Below, one piece after another: positions 61,001-64,000 of a DNA stretch of 64,000 nucleotides. This DNA comes from Chloroflexota bacterium. GTDB lineage: Bacteria > Chloroflexota > Anaerolineae > Anaerolineales > Villigracilaceae. The notes beneath the pieces are model-generated. The model worked only from the letters and a program-made list of their open reading frames with translations, did no database searches and had not been told where the DNA came from. Location: contig VGNE01000003.1 in assembly GCA_016866215.1 (NCBI GenBank), positions 1 through 64,000 of the forward strand, given 5' to 3'. Both the position numbers and the translations under genes were made by a program. Each line of letters begins with the position of its first letter. The stretch's first letter is position 1.

Positions 61001-62293
61001 ATGCGGCATTTGAAACCGATGGGGAAAATTTATAAAGCGCGCAAGACGACGCGCACGTATCAACACGAAGATCGAAGCAGGACTTTGATCGTGCCTGATT
61101 TTTCACCGTTTTGTTCGCCGCCCATTGTTCGTCCCTTTATGGATGCGGGCTATGACATCGTCTGGCTTCCGCCCGCGGATCGCGCATCTGTGGATGTTGG
61201 ACTCAAATATACCAACAACGAAATTTGTTATCCTGGCATCGTCACGGTGGGTGATCTGGTGAAGGCGCTGCAATCGGGGAATTATGATCTTTCAAAGACC
61301 GCGATCGGATTTTCGCAAACAGGCGGACAATGCCGCGCCTCGAGTTATGTTGGCATGATCAAGAAGGCGCTCATTGCGGCGGGGTTCGGCGGTGTGCCCG
61401 TGGTTGCGCTTTCCACAAGTTTGCGGGCTTTGAATGAGCAGCCAGGCTTTGAGTTTAATGCGACCGCGTTCATGTACAAAGCCATCATCAGCATGGCGTT
61501 CACCGATGCGCTCTCGGATATGTATTACTCCACTGTAATCCGCGAAAATATAAAAGGGGAGGCGCAGCGAGTTGCAGATCGATATCTAAATGAGTTTATG
61601 GAAGGGGAAATTCCTGCCGAGCAAAAAGCATTGCTGCGTGCGTTGGAAAATGCCGTGGTGGATTTCAATGCGATTGAGGTTAACGACAGGCAGTATCCCA
61701 AAACGGGAATCGTCGGTGAGATCTACGTCAAGTACAACGCCTTCTCCAATAATCATGCGGCGCAATGGCTGATGGACCAGGGATTGGAAGTGGTGATGCC
61801 TTCGTTTTTGGAATTCTTCGCGGGCGGGATCATCCATGTTAATCAAAAAGTGAAGACCAATCTGGCGCGGCGCGATGTGTTGTGGTTGTTGTCTTTTCTG
61901 GGGAAGAAAATTCTCCGTGATTACTTGGGTGAAGTTCATGAGGTGATGAAGAGCTATCGGCGTTTCCATCACCACACCGCTATCGAACAAATTGCGAAGA
62001 ACGCGCAGGAGATCCTCAGCCTGAATCATCAATACGGGGAAGGCTGGCTGCTCGCAGGCGAGGTTGCCACTTTTGTAAAAGATGGAATTCCCAACGTGCT
62101 GTGTTTGCAGCCGTTTGGCTGTATCGCCAATCACATCATCGCCAAGGGGGCGGAGAAGAAGATGAAGGAAATGTATCCGCAGTTGAATTTACTCTTCCTG
62201 GATGCGGACGCGGGCATCAGTGAAGTGAATTTCTTCAATCGGATGCACTTTTTTGTCAATCATGCGAAGGAGGGGATGGGCGTTGCAGTTTAA
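58025..62293 (+). CDS. Giant 2-hydroxyacyl-CoA dehydratase activase-like protein
   Basis: A 1422-aa protein of the large BadF/BadG/HgdC-type family. Two ATPase modules lie in tandem: residues 5-255 (GIDIGSTTAKAV, GGEDAKMIF, GSCAGGTGAFIDE) and 320-570 (GVDSGSTTTKTV, GGQDMKAIF, ACSSGCGSFIES). In known activases such cysteine motifs bind a bridging [4Fe-4S] cluster. The middle and C-terminal parts have further cysteines (CHGCENKCAV, NEICYPGIV, GGQCRASSY) and resemble the dehydratase-subunit-like part of large fusions. It drives low-potential electron transfer in anaerobic reactions of related systems; the substrate here is unknown. Probably TetR-controlled. Confidence 0.85.
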   Translation: MSNLRLGIDIGSTTAKAVILNGGKDLLFSSYRRHNAETLQTVQAMLADAKEKLGDVEVDVLITGSAGMGVCERFSLPFIQEVIASAEVVRQLYPQVKTLIDIGGEDAKMIFFKDEGMPDIRMNGSCAGGTGAFIDEMASLLNVPIADLDALASKHTTIYPMASRCGVFAKTDLQNLLSRDIPREDISASVFHAVVLQTLATLARGYTSKPLILFCGGPLTFLPALKKSFMEVLRLTPDDVLDVDNAQFLPAIGAALVKSSTSEAFTLTSLMEQLDTEQIHATANQNRLPALFKDQADYQAWEAARMRHRIERVDIAQLNGDKLFLGVDSGSTTTKTVLIDGQGRVAFEYYVNNKGDAIHAVQQGLSEIQQRFAEHGKAPHITRSMVTGYGEDLIRAAFGLDDGMVETLAHFRAAKAFDKDVSFIMDIGGQDMKAIFVKDGFIQDIKINEACSSGCGSFIESFARNMGYTAADFAKEATKGEAPCDLGTRCTVFMNSKVKQSLREGASINDISAGLAYSVIKNALHKVLKVTNTDLLGEHIVVQGGTFRNPAVQKALEHLLGREVVCPDMAELMGAYGAALTALDFWNGTACRSNTQQQATGFQIGVVGNYAKKTIHCHGCENKCAVTKMTFPNGNIFYSGNRCEKIYTNGGRAERRGINLPAIKCDLLFDRKTAPDSTPRLVIGIPRVLNQFENFPFWNTLLVESGIKVQLSAPSSNAVFQKGTGHIMSDNLCFPGKLVSGHIMNLIEMGVDRIFYPMVFYEESGFSDAANSFNCPIVSGYADVVRNVINPEGKYKIQLDMPPVNFNDKKLLRKTCLDYLASLGVPHGIAVRAFDKAQESQKQFKGQVRSAAAEILENAKEEGRPVILLLGRPYHIDPLINHKVPDILINFGLDVITEDSIPLEDGQTLENRHVMTQWEYLNRYFHAARWAGQTDGVEVVQLNSFGCGPDPFILDEVNAILGEYGKSPTVIRIDEIESVGSTKLRLRSMLESMRHLKPMGKIYKARKTTRTYQHEDRSRTLIVPDFSPFCSPPIVRPFMDAGYDIVWLPPADRASVDVGLKYTNNEICYPGIVTVGDLVKALQSGNYDLSKTAIGFSQTGGQCRASSYVGMIKKALIAAGFGGVPVVALSTSLRALNEQPGFEFNATAFMYKAIISMAFTDALSDMYYSTVIRENIKGEAQRVADRYLNEFMEGEIPAEQKALLRALENAVVDFNAIEVNDRQYPKTGIVGEIYVKYNAFSNNHAAQWLMDQGLEVVMPSFLEFFAGGIIHVNQKVKTNLARRDVLWLLSFLGKKILRDYLGEVHEVMKSYRRFHHHTAIEQIAKNAQEILSLNHQYGEGWLLAGEVATFVKDGIPNVLCLQPFGCIANHIIAKGAEKKMKEMYPQLNLLFLDADAGISEVNFFNRMHFFVNHAKEGMGVAV

Positions 62294-62359
62294 TTGAACC
62301 CCGTCCATTCAAAGAGGCTTTTTCATCTTGACAAAAGTTTTTCGTTTCGTTTAGAATAA

Positions 62360-62379
62360 AAATGAACGTTCGTTCGTTT
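62360..62379. promoter_or_regulatory. Operator O2 at the TetR promoter
   Basis: An inverted repeat around GAACG-TT-CGTTC with AAA/TTT outer bases (one mismatched pair). TTGACA (62328-62333) and TAGAAT (62352-62357), 18 bases apart, lie just before it. It sits at the start site, as does O1, so the TetR protein probably represses itself. Confidence 0.8.
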
Positions 62380-62397
62380 CTGTAAAAGAAGGAAATC

Positions 62398-63018
62398 ATG
62401 CCCGCTAAATCGAAAGACACACCGAAGAAAGGCGAGACCACCCGTCTTGCGATTGAAGACGCCGCGGTGGAACTCTTCATGGAGCAAGGCTATCATGCCA
62501 CATCCATGCGCCAGATCGCGGAACGCGCCGAACTGGCGCTGGGCGGCATCTACAACCACTTCAAAAGCAAGGAGGAGATTTTTGAAGCGATCATCATAGA
62601 CAAACACCCCTACAAGAAGGTTTTGCCCGCCATTCTCGAAGCGCAAGGGGAGACGGCGGAAGACTTTATGAAGAACGCGGCGCAAATCAGCATGATTGAA
62701 TTGAAGAAACAGCCTTATTACCTGAATTTGATGTTTATCGAGTTCGTGGAATTCAACGGCAAACACGGCGCGTTGCTTTTGCGCAAGATCGCTCCCAAAG
62801 TATTGCCCATCTTTGAAAAACTTGTCAAGTCGAGGAAGGAATTGCGAATCACCAACCCCGCCATGCTCGTTCGCTCTTTCTTTGGATTGATCATCTCTTT
62901 TATGCTTACCGAAATGATTATCGGGCATTCCCACCTGAACGCGCTGATGCCCAAAAATCCCATGGATGCCTATGTGGATATTTACCTGCACGGCATCCTC
63001 AAACCCGCCGATTTGTAA
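62398..63018 (+). CDS. TetR-family transcriptional repressor
   Basis: A 206-aa regulator. The N-terminal helix-turn-helix (AVELFMEQGYHATSMRQIAERAELALGGIYNHF, given as one conserved region) is typical TetR. The C-terminal ligand-binding part is unassigned. It lies directly after the activase-like gene and shares an operator type with it (O1, O2), so it probably senses a metabolite of that pathway or a related stress. Confidence 0.93.
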   Translation: MPAKSKDTPKKGETTRLAIEDAAVELFMEQGYHATSMRQIAERAELALGGIYNHFKSKEEIFEAIIIDKHPYKKVLPAILEAQGETAEDFMKNAAQISMIELKKQPYYLNLMFIEFVEFNGKHGALLLRKIAPKVLPIFEKLVKSRKELRITNPAMLVRSFFGLIISFMLTEMIIGHSHLNALMPKNPMDAYVDIYLHGILKPADL

Positions 63019-63060
63019 ATACACGTACACAGGTACACAAGTAAACAAGTAAATACACCC
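63017..63060. repeat. Short tandem repeat tract
   Basis: ACAC/GTAAAC-type units repeat several times (ACACAGGTACACAAGTAAAC) just after the TetR stop. Confidence 0.55.
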
Positions 63061-63084
63061 ATCACTCAAACGGAACACGGGTCT

Positions 63085-63135
63085 CGATACGCCTCTCTAA
63101 AACCATTCGGGGCTACTCGACCACCAAACACGCAA
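63085..63135. repeat. Dispersed-repeat-like sequence
   Basis: GGGTCTCGATACGCC and GGCTACTCGACCACC lie on either side of a short spacer. This pattern is common as a short interspersed repeat in bacterial genomes; edges are approximate. Confidence 0.5.
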
Positions 63136-63204
63136 CACTTACCACGCCCTTTATCGCTTCGACTTTGCTCAACGCAAGCCTTCATCCTTCCCCAAGGAGA
63201 CCGC

Positions 63205-64000
63205 ATGAACTCACGTTTAATATCCATGATCCGCAAGGAATTCATCCAGATCTTCCGCGACGTGCGGACGCTGGCCATGATCCTGGTCATCCCGATCATG
63301 CAGTTGTTCCTGCTCGGGTATTCGGCCACGAACGATGTGCGCAACATCCCGCTTGCAGTTTTGGACCAGAGCCGCAGCGCCGAATCCCGCGCCCTGCTGG
63401 ATGCCTACCGCGCCGCGGATTACTTCCGCATCGCCTATAGCGTTGATTCAGAGGCAGAGATCGAAACGCTCATTGCGTCAGGCGACGCGCGCGCCGCAGT
63501 CATCATCCCGCCCGATTATGCCCAGCGCCTCAATGACGGTAACGCGCAAGTCGCTTTTATCCTCGATGGCTCGGACCCGACCTCCGCATCCACCGCGCTG
63601 TCTGCGGCATTGCTCATCAGCCAGGCGCATTCCACGGAAATCCTCACCCAGCGTTTTTCGCGCAGCGGTTCGACCCTGCGCGTACAGCCGCCCGTTCAAG
63701 TCCGCACGACGGTTTGGTACAACCCCGATATGATCAGCGCCCATTTCATGATTCCCGGCGTGATCGGCATGATCCTGTATGCCATCGCCGCCATCCTCAC
63801 CGCCACATCGGTTGTGCGCGAGCGCGAGCGCGGCACCATCGAACAACTCATCGTCACGCCGATCCGTTCGTGGGAATTGATCGTCGGCAAACTCATGCCT
63901 TACGTCATCCTCGGCTTTTTCAACACCATCGAAGTGCTGGCAGTGGGGCACTGGTGGTTCGGGATGCCGATTCGCGGCGACCTCGGGCTCATTCTCATCC
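63205..64000 (+). CDS. ABC-2 type permease (partial)
   Basis: Starts at ATG 63205 after AAGGAG and runs off the window end, so only 265 residues are seen. The N-terminus (MIRKEFIQIFRDVRTLAMI) and first membrane helix, a ~140-residue external domain, then GMILYAIAAILTATSVVRERERGTIEQLIVTPI match the YhhJ/ABC-2 permease group. Its ATPase partner is not in the window. It may be an efflux system under the TetR protein. Confidence 0.9.
   Translation, partial: MNSRLISMIRKEFIQIFRDVRTLAMILVIPIMQLFLLGYSATNDVRNIPLAVLDQSRSAESRALLDAYRAADYFRIAYSVDSEAEIETLIASGDARAAVIIPPDYAQRLNDGNAQVAFILDGSDPTSASTALSAALLISQAHSTEILTQRFSRSGSTLRVQPPVQVRTTVWYNPDMISAHFMIPGVIGMILYAIAAILTATSVVRERERGTIEQLIVTPIRSWELIVGKLMPYVILGFFNTIEVLAVGHWWFGMPIRGDLGLILI

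Noticed and set aside
62323-63078. 251-codon minus-strand frame over the TetR gene
   Set aside because: Antisense to a clear TetR family gene and its promoter; product not family-like.
1-64000. CRISPR array, rRNA genes, prophage
   Set aside because: Looked for regularly spaced identical repeats, rRNA sequence words and phage structural genes; none were seen.

Overview
The window looks like a chromosomal segment of a Chloroflexota bacterium, most likely of the Anaerolineae type. This is an inference from gene content and style; no marker comparison was possible. Pointers are a topoisomerase I with an N-terminal zinc ribbon, a short YidC, a parAB pair just after the rpmH-rnpA-yidD-yidC-jag block, many two-component and Ser/Thr-kinase signalling proteins, and many short dispersed palindromes. 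Heme A synthase suggests aerobic respiration, and a giant 2-hydroxyacyl-CoA-dehydratase-activase-like protein suggests strictly anaerobic chemistry as well. No rRNA, CRISPR array, prophage or complete insertion sequence was seen. One tRNA (Leu, UAA) is present.

Layout. 1-7228: topA, a membrane peptide with a methyltransferase, a membrane protein, then greA, dgt and tRNA-Leu on the minus strand. 7229-12655: small accessory genes (Cys-rich protein, lone ribbon-helix-helix antitoxin, pabA/trpG amidotransferase, saccharopine-dehydrogenase-like protein, lipoate ligase-like protein) and two MNT-HEPN modules, the first broken by a 133-bp palindromic element. 12700-15219: DHDPS-family aldolase, ParB-like protein and phosphoesterase, all minus. 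15423-21136: a tight plus-strand signalling operon of Ser/Thr kinase with beta-propeller, PP2C phosphatase, J-domain/VWA fusion, zinc-ribbon/FHA protein, small protein and OmpR-type regulator. 21242-25008: Hsp20, an M20 amidohydrolase, a VapBC-like module flanked by a second copy of the amidohydrolase gene tail, and adenosine deaminase. 25109-31443: rpmH, rnpA, yidD, a propeller lipoprotein, yidC, jag, a PfkB kinase, parA and parB. 31536-41172: a YtcJ-like amidohydrolase, two histidine kinases with one response regulator, CpaE- and CpaF-like ATPases, an HTH protein, a TPR protein and an acetyltransferase. 41370-43312: a DsbA-like protein and heme A synthase, convergent.

The two most unusual loci lie further on. 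At 43590-48182 is a mauE-mauD-mauA-like cassette: two membrane or thioredoxin-like maturation proteins, then a Tat-exported small protein with 14 cysteines. It has no methylamine dehydrogenase heavy chain and is followed by a lipoprotein that appears to fuse two different solute-binding folds. At 53584-55239 a 551-residue protein appears to combine a degenerate receiver domain, a Roadblock/LC7-like domain, a long disordered linker and a C-terminal domain resembling an IS200/IS605 Y1 transposase that has lost its HUH histidines but kept the tyrosine. That looks like a domesticated transposase.

48216-57602 (minus strand) also holds a large TPR protein, polA, an unrecognised protein and a fold-type-II PLP enzyme. 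At the right end a TetR repressor (62398-63018) and the giant dehydratase-activase-like gene (58025-62293) both carry a GAACG-NN-CGTTC palindrome at the predicted transcription start, so TetR probably controls both. An ABC-2 permease gene runs off the window end.

A genome-wide theme is short dispersed repeats. Some are intergenic palindromes, one interrupts a HEPN gene, and three appear to sit in frame inside enzyme genes (lipoate ligase, M20 hydrolase, YtcJ-like hydrolase).
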